A stretch of DNA of 64,000 nt from Harmonia axyridis (lineage: Eukaryota; Arthropoda; Insecta; Coleoptera; Coccinellidae). Position numbers and translations under genes: made by a program. The stretch's first letter is position 1. Each line of letters starts with the position of its first letter. This document shows positions 24,946-36,649 of the stretch, one piece after another. The stretch is from assembly GCF_914767665.1 (NCBI RefSeq), contig NC_059507.1:15686001-15750000 (forward strand), in the 5' to 3' direction. Under the pieces are notes generated by a model. The model searched no databases. It saw nothing but the letters and a program-made list of their open reading frames with translations, and was not told where the DNA came from.

Positions 24946-26149
24946 GATTCCCACAGACGATCTTGAAAAAAAGTGAACAATCGTTTTAACGTTCGTGTAT
25001 ATTTTGCTCGATTTCATTTACAAAATCGATATTTTCCATCAATTTCATTATTTTCTGACATTAAACTTACTATGCTGGTTCTACAAAACTTCAATCGATG
25101 ATCTATATCTATATTCAATTTGAAATCTATGGACAAACCGAAATGAATTGAACACAAAAGTGCTTTGATAATTGCATTGCTATAAAAAATTTTAGAATCC
25201 CACTTATACAGAGTGATTCACCGCGATGACCTATTAGACGTTTATGGAAAAATAATCGTAATTTTGTGCTGAAAATGTTGGGTTTGAGACATTGATCTTT
25301 CTCCCTAAAATATTTTCAGATATCTACAACTTCCGGTTATACTGCAAACAAACTACTACTTCCTTAGTTGTTTCAGATTTTATACTATTATATGACGTAA
25401 GTTTGGCGTCAACGGGTTCGTATTCATATTTGTTTTGGCACTTTCGATATTTGATATATTATATAAAATCCTTCTGAAGCATGCTCCAGTCGAAAAACTA
25501 TAGAAATAGATAAGATTATCGATGACATTGCTGAAACTCCAGAATTATTTCGAATTGCGGAGTAAAATTCTGTTCATCGAATATATTAGGAGATTGGTGG
25601 TAGTGATCTGCAATTTCTGATAAGGAATATGTATATCTACGTATAATGTACTCGTACCTACATTATTTCGTTTCAATATAGTAGATAATCATTATTTTTT
25701 CGATAACATGCACCAGCTGTTTTTTTATCTCAATAACGCGCAATTGAAACCAAATAATCCAGCAATTATGCATATTTTATGACGTTATTACATCAATCAA
25801 AACGGTATGCACCTACAGTTAATCCAGCTTTTAATTCCAAGCTGTTATTGTTAGAATTTCAAACTGAGTGATAGACTGCAAGAACAAAATCTCAGTAGAC
25901 TAATGAAATTCAGTTCAATTATAGTTTATTATTTTTCATAAAATACAACAAATTGTATATTATAAAGGCCAAAAGAAGTTTGAATAAATTCTGGGCAAAC
26001 TAAGATATAATTTATCATTTTAACTGAGATTTACATTATTTATTCATTCATTTCGGGATCCATACGGTATTTATATCCAACTGACTTTAGTACCAAATTT
26101 CATACATCAGAGTCATACAGCCAATTATATTTGATTGATTTGATTATAT
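24946..26149. other. intergenic upstream of aquaporin
   Basis: The 5' UTR and promoter of the aquaporin must lie in the first few hundred bases, but I see no distinctive element. Bases 25200-25360 (opening acagagtgattca, including tccctaaaatattttcaga and acttccggttat) match 30610-30780 in inverse orientation and are an interspersed repeat. Confidence 0.45.
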
Positions 26150-27183
26150 TTGAAACAAAATCTTGGCTTGATGAAGAGGAAAATCAACCATCATTGATTG
26201 GTATGCTAAGTTTAAACGTGGTGAAATGAGCACCGAAGACGGCGAACGCACTGGACATCCAAAAGAGGATGTTACCGACGAAAAAATCGAAAAAGTTCAC
26301 AATATAATTTTGAATGACCGTAAAGTGAATTTGATCGGAATTGCAGACATTGTGAGGATATCATCTGAACGTTTAATCATATAATTCACGAATATTTGTA
26401 CATGAGAAAGTTATGTACAAAATGGGTGCCGCAGGAGCTCACAATCGATCAAAAGCAACGTCTTAATGATTCTGAACAGTGTTTGAAGCTGTTTAAGTGC
26501 AATAAACCTGAATTTTTGCGTCGATATGTGACAGTGGATGAAGCATGGCTCCATCATTTCACTCCGGAGTCCAATCGACAGTCAGCTGGGTGGACTGCAC
26601 ACGATGAACCGAATCCAAAGCGAGGAAAAACACAACAGTCAGCTGGCAAGGTTATGGCATCAGTATTCTGGGATGCGCAAGGTATGATATTCATTGATTA
26701 CCTCCAAAAGGGCCAGACACTCAACATCGATTATTATATAGCGTTATTGGATCGTTTAAAGGATGAAATCGTTAAAAAACGGCCCCATTTGAAGAAGAAT
26801 AAGGTGCTGTTTCATCAAAACAATGCGCCGTGTCACAAGTCAATGAAAACAATGGCAAAATTAGATGAATTGGGCTTCGAATTGCTTCCGCATCCACCGT
26901 AATCGCCAGATCTGGCCCCCAGCGACTTTTTCCTGTTTCCAGACCTCAAAAGAATTCTCGCTGGAAAGAAATTTAGCGCCAATGAAGAAGTAATCGCCGA
27001 AACTGGGGCCTATTTTGAAGCGAAAGACAAATCGTACTACAAAAATGGTATCGAAAAGTTGGAAGATCGCTATAATCGCTGTATCGCCCTCGAAGGCAAC
27101 TATGTTGAATAATAAAATCGAATTTTGCCAAAAAAAAATTATTTTACTATGGTAGACCGGGGAATGTTCAATTGGTCTGTTAA
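26150..27183 (+). mobile_element. mariner transposon copy (DD34D), inactivated
   Basis: Transposase homology runs from about 26150 (SKTWLDEE-like region, then KFKRGEMSTEDGERTGHP) through an open piece at 26396-26902 (KWVPQELTIDQKQ, VTVDEAWLHHFTPESNRQS). After an in-frame stop it continues with SPDLAPSDFFLFPDLK to a natural stop near 27112. Three features show it is dead: a frame break around 26385, a stop codon within HPP*SPDLAP, and replacement of the second catalytic Asp by Asn (FHQNNAPCHKS; the window-edge copy at 1-613 keeps QDN). The 3' terminus resembles that of the copy at 1-613. The 5' inverted repeat is not visible, so the copy is also 5'-truncated. Confidence 0.88.
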
Positions 27184-30100
27184 TTGCGCCCCAAATTTTT
27201 AACAAATATCTTCGAATAACCATCGTTTTATTCAGAAATGGCTCTAACCGCCTTTATTGATCATTAACATCACATATTTTGTGCCTCATTGACTTATTCT
27301 CAGTATTCTTATTTCTTAGAGTATTCATCAGTTTTAAAAAAAGCTCTGAAAAGCGCATAGCACAAATTTTGCATTCGATTTTTAGATTTTACATATTCTA
27401 AAACTAAAACTGAATTTATTATTGTAGGTAAGTATTATCAATTTCCCATTTAAAATTGGCACTTCAATTTCGTCGCAGATTATAACAGGAATCAAGCTAA
27501 AAGGGAAATCATGACCATGGACAAGGTCATAGTCGAATAAATTCCGATAAATTATCTAGATCATCAACTTCCCGAAATCATTGACTAACATCTCTACCTC
27601 AGATTGATAAATGAAACTTATGTAATTCCAATAAATCATGTACCGAATGAACTATCCATAATTTAATCTAAAACATCGTAAATCAATTTTCTACTAGAAT
27701 TAAAACCTAAAAAGATTAAAATCTATTGGATATTGAATCCTATTCTTTTGGAATTGGCGATCTGAACCATTCAGAGAACGATTGGTAGTATGAAAGAATT
27801 TGAAGAAAAATGTTTCAAATTTTTTCATTATTTTACGTACTTAGTTATTCTATATAAGTACTCACCATCTTTGTTTCTAGCCATATTTATCTACCTAGTG
27901 GTATAGTTGGTAGCACCAAAAAGCGGCTGTAGCTGTTGAAAGAATAATGATAGATTAAATGGCAATTTTAAAAATAGGGGGGCCTTATAAAATATTCGCA
28001 CAAAGTATACCTAAACCGGTTGGCGATCCAGCCGCCAACACGTATAATTCAAAAATGGATGTATCCTGATAATAGATGGGCTATTCCCCACTATTCTCAT
28101 CAAACTGAAATGATGTGTATAAATACATAACTAATTAGAGATGGTTTTTATACTGATATCACTCATTCGTTTAAGTACACACAAATGGATTATAAAAAAT
28201 AGTTATTGGAGACCAAAAATTTTATGAAAAAATTGAAAAATTTCGATTTTTCAAAATGGGGTAAACCCCCCTCATGAATCAACTCTAGTTATGTCACTGA
28301 TTATGTACCAAATTTCATATATCTGTAGGGCCGAATTTTTTTATTCGATTACTGAATTCTAAACATTCTGGAATGTACCTATATAAGCTATACTGGGTGT
28401 CTGCAAGTTCATAGGTTTTCTCAATTGCGATGCGGTTTTCGAGACACCATTCTACTTTTCGATGAATCCTAAGATACCATATGCAGATTTGCTCTAACTG
28501 TTGTGGTGTCTATGCTATAGGATGATTTTCAAATTTTCAGACATCGACTATATCTGTTGCAAAATATATTGAAATAATTTAGGATGACCATTAATATTTT
28601 TAAGTGAAATTCAGTGGCGTACTGATATTTTTCCAGGTGTCGGAGTTTTTGATGATATAATTTACCCCTTTTCCTTTTCGTCTGTAACGAATATGGTAAG
28701 GTGAAAAATAAAATCATCATGAAACAGTCTATTTACTAATTTTGAAATCTTATCCCTTTGAAACATATGCGTGGAAAGTCGCCGTACAAATCATGAAATG
28801 TGAAGAATTTTTAAAACTATTCATTTTAGGCACAATATGTCTCAATAAAAAAAAATTAGGTTACTCACAAGGCTATCCGACAGGCAAAAACAAATCAGGG
28901 CATGCCATTTGAATGAATGGACTTATTGACATTTTTTAAAGGTAATTATTTTAAAATACAGTACGTTTAGGGCCACCTTTAGAGTGAAACGTAAATTTGC
29001 AGTAGACTTGAAAACTTTTCGAGAATTCAAAAAAATAAATCGTACAATTATCTCCAACGGTTTTCAAGTTATGATATTTTGTTTAAGGCCTCAAGATCCA
29101 TGAAATTTGTTGAAAAAAGTGGCCTACGTCAAAAAGTATCACAGATAAATGATGACAAGTGGGGTATTTCGAAATTAGAATTTTATGGAAATGAGTATGA
29201 TTTAAAAATAAGGCATTCTCATTTAAAAAAAACAGGGTGGTATCGTGTACCACCACTTTTGGACCATCCTGCCCGAAATTTCCAAGAGTTGTAGACCGAT
29301 CGAGCACTATTGACTCACCCTGTATATCCTAATGTACATGATACCAAACAAACTAAAATATTCAAGATGAAAAGAAAATTGTTATCCAGCAAAAATGAAA
29401 CCTATTATGAATTGCATCATGCATGGTTTTTCCCATCAAAACTCACCTCAACAATTGATTTCGAAAAACGTAGAAAAACCGGTTGCTCTAAACTACATCC
29501 AATTCCAGATTGTACTGTGCCCAATGGTTGTTGAGTAATCGAGTGAATAATAGCAAATCACGATTCGAAATGAGCTAGGAAGTATCGTCAATAGTAGCAT
29601 CTTCATTCCTAATCAAAATGATAAACCAGATGGAGAGATTTCAATGTCGAGTAGACACTGTTTATGAACGAACAAAACGCTCTTGATAATAAAACTCATT
29701 ATTTCACATTCAATTCAATTTATTTCCTTCAAATTAGAGTACAGGGAGTCCCGAATTCGAAAGCACCTCTAAAAGATTTAGAAAAAAATCTACAAGAACC
29801 TCCTGATCTTTTTTTTCGAAATAATAAGATAGTGTTTGATAATTCATTTCCTTTTTGTATATTTTTACTTTATAACAGGCTAATTACCATAGCAGTCGAT
29901 CCCTTCATTCAGATTAAAAAAAAAGATATCAGAAAGCAGATCATAGGTATACAGGTGGTTCAGATTTTAGTTCAATAACTTTAACGTCGCACAGAACAAA
30001 ATTTTTTATGAAAAAAAATTCACATAAACATATTGCCTAACATGCTTCTTTCATGAGTTAATGGGATTCTAATGAAAATAATTGTGGCATTTTCTGCAGA

Positions 30101-33100
30101 AAATTTGACATTTCATGAATTGTAATTCACAGACTACTCCACACAATTAGAAATTGCGGTTTTTCCTCATTTAAAGTTTTTCCTTGATAATTCTTAAAGT
30201 GTTCATTTCAGGTATAGGGTTTGCTTGAGAGTAATCCCCACTCTCTTTGTACGTAGAATTGTCTAAAATAATAAACAATATAGGTTTCAATTTGAAAATC
30301 TTGAGTTTTGATGAATTTGAGTTGTCCAAATTCATGATCTTCTGCTAAACATCCTGTACATTTTTCGTCCAAACTGTAAACAGTCTTAAATTACTACGTA
30401 TCTGCAGAATTGAAAATAAAAAATGTTTTTTCGAAAAACATTTTTTCTGCAGAAATATTCAAAAAAGTGCGAGTCCCCGTCGCCAACATTTATAAGAATC
30501 CCATTAACTCATAAACCGTTGAGTTTTTACCCATGGTATAGCATATTGCAGAAATTGTCATCAAAAAAGCTACCTAATGATGCAAAAATATACTGGGTGT
30601 GCCATTTGAAATAAGGAAGTAGTAGTATGTTTCCGGCATAACCGGAAGTTGTAGAGATCTTAAAATATTTTAGGGAGAAAGATCATTGTCTGAAACCCCA
30701 ACATGCAAATTTTCAGCACAAAATTCTGACTAGTTTTCTAGGAACCTCTGATATGCCATCCAGTGGATCACCCTGTATAGGGTGTTAAAGTTTGAAAAAA
30801 AAATAGTTTTTTACTTATAACTCTATTTAATTGTTTGCAACAATTGTTTCACAACACTGTGGTTTCATTAGGCTACATTATTGACTGATGAAACAATTGT
30901 TACTAACAATTAAATAGTTTACTGGAAATTACTTCATGTTATTTTATTTATAATGAATTTCCTCAATGTGAGGATTACAAAAAACAAATGACTACACCAA
31001 TGGATTCTACCGAGAAAAGTACCAGTAGAATGTTTTTGTTTCATGTTTACAACTCCGGTAAAAAAAGTTATGAGAACTTCTCATTTCACGCCAGTTTCCA
31101 ATTTTCTCTTGTAGCCTGAAAACCGTTTATCCTAGAAAGTTGCGGCTCAAAAATCGGGCCCGAAAATGTCTCATTAATTTTTTCTTACTCGAAGGGGGTT
31201 TTGAGATCCCCCACACAAGGAACTTGGGACACCCTATACATATATGCAGAATTTCATCGAATTCTTAGCTTTGAAATTATCATGAAAACAACATTTCCAA
31301 CACCCAAAATCTACGTAACCCCCATAATTCGATTTTGCCCATTAATATACTCAACCATGGCATTCCAGAACTATGTTCACGGACAGTCGGCCGGACGGGC
31401 AGAATTATATTCGTCCACGGATTCGTCATGAGCGCAGGGTCGAGCCCTAAGGTCGAGCCTCATCGTTTGAGATCATACCCAGCACAAAATTCGAAAATTA
31501 CAAACATGTCTTGACGAAATGATGTTCGGGGAACAAACATTCAAAAGGGAGTTGATATGAATGAAATGATATTCAACCAAATATCTGATAACTCACCTCC
31601 AACTACTAGCTCAAAGTCGTGTTGTAGTCGATAAACGTAAAATATTAACTTTGACAAACAATCCCCCTCTCAATTATCATTCAATCTTAGAAAACAATTA
31701 AATAATATACAATCTTCTGTTTTTAGAAGCTTTGTATGTCAGAAAGGATCACATTATCACAAAACAATATTTTATAGACAAATCCCGAGGGACAAAAATT
31801 TAACTTAGGTATTTCAATTTACGGCACCAAAAATTATCAGCAGTGAAATTTTTAATGTCACAATATTGCAAACAGAGCGATTATCAATACTCATGACTCG
31901 ACTTTTCATCTATAATTAAAATACACCGGCATCGAAGAACCTTTTAGATGGCATAATATTCGAAAGCTTCCCCGAAAAAACTCAGGTTAAACTATTGATT
32001 TTTCACCTTGGCAATCTTTTTACTATTTCGATACTCAGTATTGGAATGAAGCCAGGACACATCCTGATCTTTTATTTATTTTTAAATTGAAAAGTACATA
32101 TTCAGTTTATTTATTTTAGTAAAAACATTTGCCACTCCCAGTAAACGAAAAGATTTGAATTATGCAGAATGGATCATTACAGTCTGCCATGAAAATGCCT
32201 AATAACTCAACTAAATCATCAAAACTCTACAAATTTAACATAATGATCCACCGTTATATTACTCTTTTATCGCAGAATCTTATGAAAAAATCAATAATTA
32301 ATTTTAATTAGTGGCGCACTGCTAATCTGACACTATTATTGTAAGTATCCAGTTTCGAATTGAATAATCTGAGTAGGTAAATAGATCCGAAACTAATATA
32401 GAGTTATGACTTTACGTTGAAAAACACACATCGTAACATAAACATACCCTTGCGAAAGATCTCATATTGTTATTCTTTGCACATGTAATTAAAATTTATT
32501 CTTTCCTGAATCGCTTTTCAAGAATTCCCATAGTAGAGTCATCTGTGAACCGCTACAGAACCTGGAACTTTAGAATATAGCGAGGCAATATTCCTTTGTA
32601 TAATGTATTCTGTATAATGATTGTACAAATACAGTATGCTACTTCATACAAGTATGCCATCTGCTTGGAAAAGTTCCGTACTAAGACTCGAAGATGCCTA
32701 TATTCTGCACCGGGTTATTTTTTTTAATTGAATCAGTTAAAAATCTCGAAATTACTTATTATTATTAAACAGGGGTTCCAAAGTTGACCCCTCAAGGGTG
32801 AAGGTAAGGGTAAAGAGGTTGTAGCATAAGCGGAGTTCTCTCTCAAAACCACCAACTTATTTAAAACATTTTTCCATGTTTCCTTTTCCAGATTTGAACG
32901 GATCCAACTAAAAAATCACCCGGAATATTTATTCACTTGTGGTATGAAATGAGATTTTAGTTGATATCGTAAACTTCTTGAAGCATTCACAAATATGGAG
33001 ATATCTTTTTTCACAAGCTAATGTCTGATACAGAGAAATGGCGAACGAAATGCGGCATAGGCTGTAGGACCACCGCTTATATACATATATAATGTCTCTT

Positions 33101-33400
33101 GACGTTAACTCCGTTCCTATGAATCATTCTGATTGTGAATAAAATGTGTCCTTTGAATTTCACTCTTCCAATGTTTGTTTGGTAATTTTAAAAAAGTAAA
33201 AAGTTTTCGAATTTTCATTACATTGAAATGGTTGTTAGAAAGAATTTCATGAAATTATGGATGCTTTCAGTTGTGAATCGATAACTTATCATTTTTTTGT
33301 TACTAATGTTATTTTTATTAGTAAAAGTTGGGAGGAATTGGCATAATTTTTAGTTCCATAAAAAAGGCATGGGGAATTCCAGCTTAACTTCAATAATAAA
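27184..33400. other. gene-poor region with interspersed repeats
   Basis: No exon chain was recognised. Repeat material includes an element-like block at ~29080-29330 ending tcaccctgtatatc, a copy of the 25.2-kb repeat at 30610-30780, an imperfect inverted repeat near 30800-30940, and copy 2 of the 23.1-kb repeat at 30980-31240. A slightly GC-richer stretch at 31370-31460 (gtcggccggacgggcag) is unassigned. Short open frames such as 29664-29978 show no domain. Confidence 0.45.
30980..31240. repeat. interspersed repeat, copy 2
   Basis: Partner of 23100-23395, with the same order of short motifs (caaatgact, aatggattctac, cgagaaaagta, gttatgagaacttctcattt, aaaatcgggc, gggacaccc). Non-coding. Confidence 0.65.
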
Positions 33401-33609
33401 GCCTGTCCAAATAAATTCTTTATTTTAATTCACACAATATTCAACATATTTCAAGATCAGCAGAATAAGAATAATCTTCAGAATACAATTTCAAATAATA
33501 AAAATAAAAGGATGCCATCTTCCAGAACAGCATAAATCTGAAAAAAAAAAAAGTAATTGAACCTTCACAATAATTTAATTACATTTCAGACATAGATAGC
33601 TAGGTAAAT

Positions 33610-33676
33610 TATATCAGAAACGAACACTAATCACAGAATTTATCATTTCGCCCGTTCGACAAAATCATCATATGGA
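33610..33676 (-). ncRNA. C/D snoRNA copy 10 (3'-most, diverged), U43-like
   Basis: C box ATGATGA (33665-33671) and D box CTGA (33614-33617) on the minus strand. It differs from the other copies in the rRNA guide (ACGGGCGA instead of ACGGGCGG) and next to the D box (TTCGTTT instead of TTCGTTG). It is the most degraded copy and may be weak or non-functional. Confidence 0.7.
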
Positions 33677-33903
33677 TATTTCTTCAAAACTCAACAAAAA
33701 AATTCTCAATGTTTACCTTTTGTCGAAGAGTCTGCCAATTCTTCCAATGGTGATATTAATTCAACTAAGAGAACCCTTCCCCCAACAATCCTTCTGTTTT
33801 TTAATCATCTTTGGTATTAAACCAAAAAATAGCAGTTACCTTAAAAAAAAATTTAAATTAATTTGAAGAAGATCTCAAATTAAAAAATTTAAATTAGAGA
33901 CAT

Positions 33904-33970
33904 GCTATCAGCAACGAACACTAATCACTGGATTTATCATTCCGCCCGTTCGACTAAATCATCATATGAA
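33904..33970 (-). ncRNA. C/D snoRNA copy 9, U43-like
   Basis: C box ATGATGA (33959-33965) and D box CTGA (33908-33911). The guide ACGGGCGGA sits directly before a D'-like ATGA, and a C'-like ATGATAA overlaps it. It lies in the intron upstream of exon 33717-33839. Confidence 0.8.
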
Positions 33971-34203
33971 AATTTCTTCAACTCCCAACCAAAAATGCCT
34001 ATTCAATGTTTACCTTTTGTCAAAGAGTCTGCCATCTTCCAATGGAGATATTAATTCAAGTAGGATAATTCAGAACCCTTAGCTCAACAATCTCCTGTTT
34101 AAAAATCATCGTTGTATTGAACTAAGAAAAATAGCAGTCACCTTAAAAAAAAAATTAAATTAATTTGGACAAAATCAAATTAAAAAATTAAAATTAGAGA
34201 CAT

Positions 34204-34270
34204 GCTATCAGCAACGAACACTAATCACTGGATTTATCATTCCGCCCGTTCGACTAAATCATCATATGAA
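34204..34270 (-). ncRNA. C/D snoRNA copy 8, U43-like
   Basis: C box at 34259-34265 and D box at 34208-34211. The body is identical to copy 9. The D box is 67 nt upstream of the acceptor for exon 34014-34141. Confidence 0.8.
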
Positions 34271-34508
34271 AATTTCTTCAACTCCCAACCAAAAATGCCT
34301 ATTCAATGTTTACCTTTTGTCGAAGAGTATGCCAATTCTTCCAAAGGTGATATTAATTCAACTAGGACAATTCAGAACCCTTAAGCTCAACAATTCCCCT
34401 GTTGTAGGATCATCTCAATATTAAACCAAGAAAAATAGCTGTCACCTAAAAAAAAATATTAAAATTAGTTTCAAGAAAATCAAATTAAAAAATTAAAATT
34501 AGAGACAT

Positions 34509-34575
34509 AATATCAGCAACGAACACTAATCACTGGATTTATCATTCCGCCCGTTCGACTAAATCATCACATGAA
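34509..34575 (-). ncRNA. C/D snoRNA copy 7, U43-like
   Basis: C box GTGATGA (34564-34570, still RUGAUGA) and D box CTGA (34513-34516). The guide core is intact. Confidence 0.8.
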
Positions 34576-34814
34576 AATTTCTTCAACTCCCAACCAAAAA
34601 TGCCTATTCAATGTTTACCTTTTGTCGAAGAGTATGCCAATTCTTCCAATGGAGATATTAATTCAAGTAGGACAATTCAGAACCCTTAAGCTCAACAATT
34701 CCCCTGTTGTAGGATCATCTCAATATTAAACCAAGAAAAATAGCTGTCACCTAAAAAAAAAAATTTAAAATTAGTTTCAAGAAAAACAAATAAAAAAATT
34801 AAAATTAGAGACAT

Positions 34815-34881
34815 AATATCAGCAACGAACACTAATCACTGGATTTATCATTCCGCCCGTTCGACTAATTCATCATATGAA
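34815..34881 (-). ncRNA. C/D snoRNA copy 6, U43-like
   Basis: C box at 34870-34876 and D box at 34819-34822. The guide core is intact, with one base change between the C box and the guide. Confidence 0.8.
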
Positions 34882-35115
34882 AATTTCTTCTACTCTCAAC
34901 CAAAAATGCTTTTTCAATGTTTACCTTTTGTCAAAGAGTCTGCCATCTTCCAATGGAGATATTAATTCAAGTAGGATAATTCAGAACCCTTAGCTCAACA
35001 ATCTCCTGTTTAAAAATCATCGTTGTATTGAACTAAGAAAAATAGCAGTCACCTTAAAAAAAAAAATTAAATTAATTTGGACAAAATCAAATTGAAAAAT
35101 TAGAATTTGAGACAT

Positions 35116-35182
35116 AATATCAGCAACGAACACTAATCACTGGATTTATCATTCCGCCCGTTCGATTAAATCATCATATGAA
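35116..35182 (-). ncRNA. C/D snoRNA copy 5, U43-like
   Basis: C box at 35171-35177 and D box at 35120-35123. The guide is intact, preceded by AATCGA where most copies have AGTCGA. Confidence 0.8.
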
Positions 35183-35418
35183 AATTTCTTCTACTCTCAA
35201 CCAAAAATGCCTTTTCAATGTTTACCTTTTGTCAAAGAGTCTGCCATCTTCCAATGGAGATATTAATTCAAGTAGGACAATTCAGAACCGTTAAGCTCAA
35301 CAATTCCCCTGTTTTAGGATAATCTCAATATTAAACGAAGAAAAATAGCTGTCACCTAAAAAAAAATATTAAAATTAGTTTCAAGAAAATCAAATTAAAA
35401 AATTAAAATTAGAGACAT

Positions 35419-35485
35419 AATATCAGCAACGAACACTAATCACTGGATTTATCATTCCGCCCGTTCGACTAAATCATCACATGAA
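35419..35485 (-). ncRNA. C/D snoRNA copy 4, U43-like
   Basis: C box GTGATGA (35474-35480) and D box at 35423-35426. Guide intact. Confidence 0.8.
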
Positions 35486-35718
35486 AATTTCTTCAACTCC
35501 CAACCAAAAATGCTTTTTCAATGTTTACCTTTTGTCAAAGAGTCTGCCATCTTCCAATGGAGATATTAATTCAAGTAGGATAATTCAGAACCCTTAGCTC
35601 AACAATCTCCTGTTTAAAAATCATTGTTGTATTGAACTAAGAAAAATAGCAGTCACCTTAAAAAAAAAATTAAATTAATTTGGACAAAATCAAATTAAAA
35701 AATTAGAATTTGAGACAT

Positions 35719-35785
35719 AATATCAGCAACGAACACTAATCACTGGATTTATCATTCCGCCCGTTCGATTAAATCATCATATGAA
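35719..35785 (-). ncRNA. C/D snoRNA copy 3, U43-like
   Basis: C box at 35774-35780 and D box at 35723-35726. Guide intact, with the AATCGA variant upstream as in copy 5. Confidence 0.8.
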
Positions 35786-36018
35786 AATTTCTTCTACTCT
35801 CAACCAAAAATGCCTTTTCAATGTTTACCTTTTTTCAAAGAGTCTGCCATCTTCCAATGGAGATATTAATTCAAGTAGGATAATTCAGAACCCTTAGCTC
35901 AACAATCTCCTGTTTAAAAATCATCGTTGTATTGAACTAAGAAAAATAGCAGTCACCTTAAAAAAAAAATTAAATTAATTTGGACAAAATCAAATTAAAA
36001 AATTTGAATTTGAGACAT

Positions 36019-36085
36019 AATATCAGCAACGAACACTAATCACTGGATTTATCATTCCGCCCGTTCAACTAAATCATCATATGAA
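36019..36085 (-). ncRNA. C/D snoRNA copy 2, U43-like
   Basis: C box at 36074-36080 and D box at 36023-36026. Guide intact, with AGTTGA upstream. Confidence 0.8.
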
Positions 36086-36316
36086 AATTTCTTCAACTCT
36101 CAACCAAAAATGCCTATTCAATGTTTACCTTTTGTCAAAGAGTCTGCCAATTCTCCCAATGGAGATATTAATTCAACTAGGATCATTCAGAACCCTTAGC
36201 TCAACAATCCTCCTATTTTAGAATCATCTCAGTATTAAAACAAAAACAAATAGCAGCCACCTTGAAAAAAAATTGAAATTAATTTGAAAAAAAATCAAAT
36301 TAAAAATTAGAGACAT

Positions 36317-36383
36317 ACTATCAGCAACGAACACTAATCACTGGATTTATCATTCCGCCCGTTCGACTAAATCATCATAAGTA
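36317..36383 (-). ncRNA. C/D snoRNA copy 1 (5'-most), U43-like
   Basis: C box at 36372-36378 and D box at 36321-36324. Guide intact. Sequence 5' of its C box no longer matches the repeat unit, so this marks the border with exon 1 and the promoter. The donor for its intron is not settled; GTAAAT with exon end at 36458 is one candidate. Confidence 0.78.
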
Positions 36384-36649
36384 TATTTTATATAACACTA
36401 TAGCGAAAGTCTGATAATTGATATTCATCAAATATTCAATAAGGATCAATTATTTACTCATCTAGAATACTCCAACTCAACATGACTCCTTTCTCGATAT
36501 TAACCACCTTTCAAATAAGAAATCATTAAATTGAAAAAATTTACAATAACGAAAGACAATATAATATATCAATGCTAATCATGGCATATGATCATACTTC
36601 TAATTCATGGAACTAAAAATTCACCATTATAAGAGAAGAAAGCACTAGC

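Noticed and set aside
34202..34384. Plus-strand open frame in the array (60 codons)
   Set aside because: It is antisense to the snoRNA and exon, is not preserved in the neighbouring units and has no domain.
33600..36380. Regular ~60-bp conserved blocks spaced at ~300 bp look like a CRISPR-type or satellite array
   Set aside because: The spacers are themselves conserved and carry splice sites, the blocks have C and D boxes, the last unit has a polyadenylation signal, and the genome is eukaryotic.
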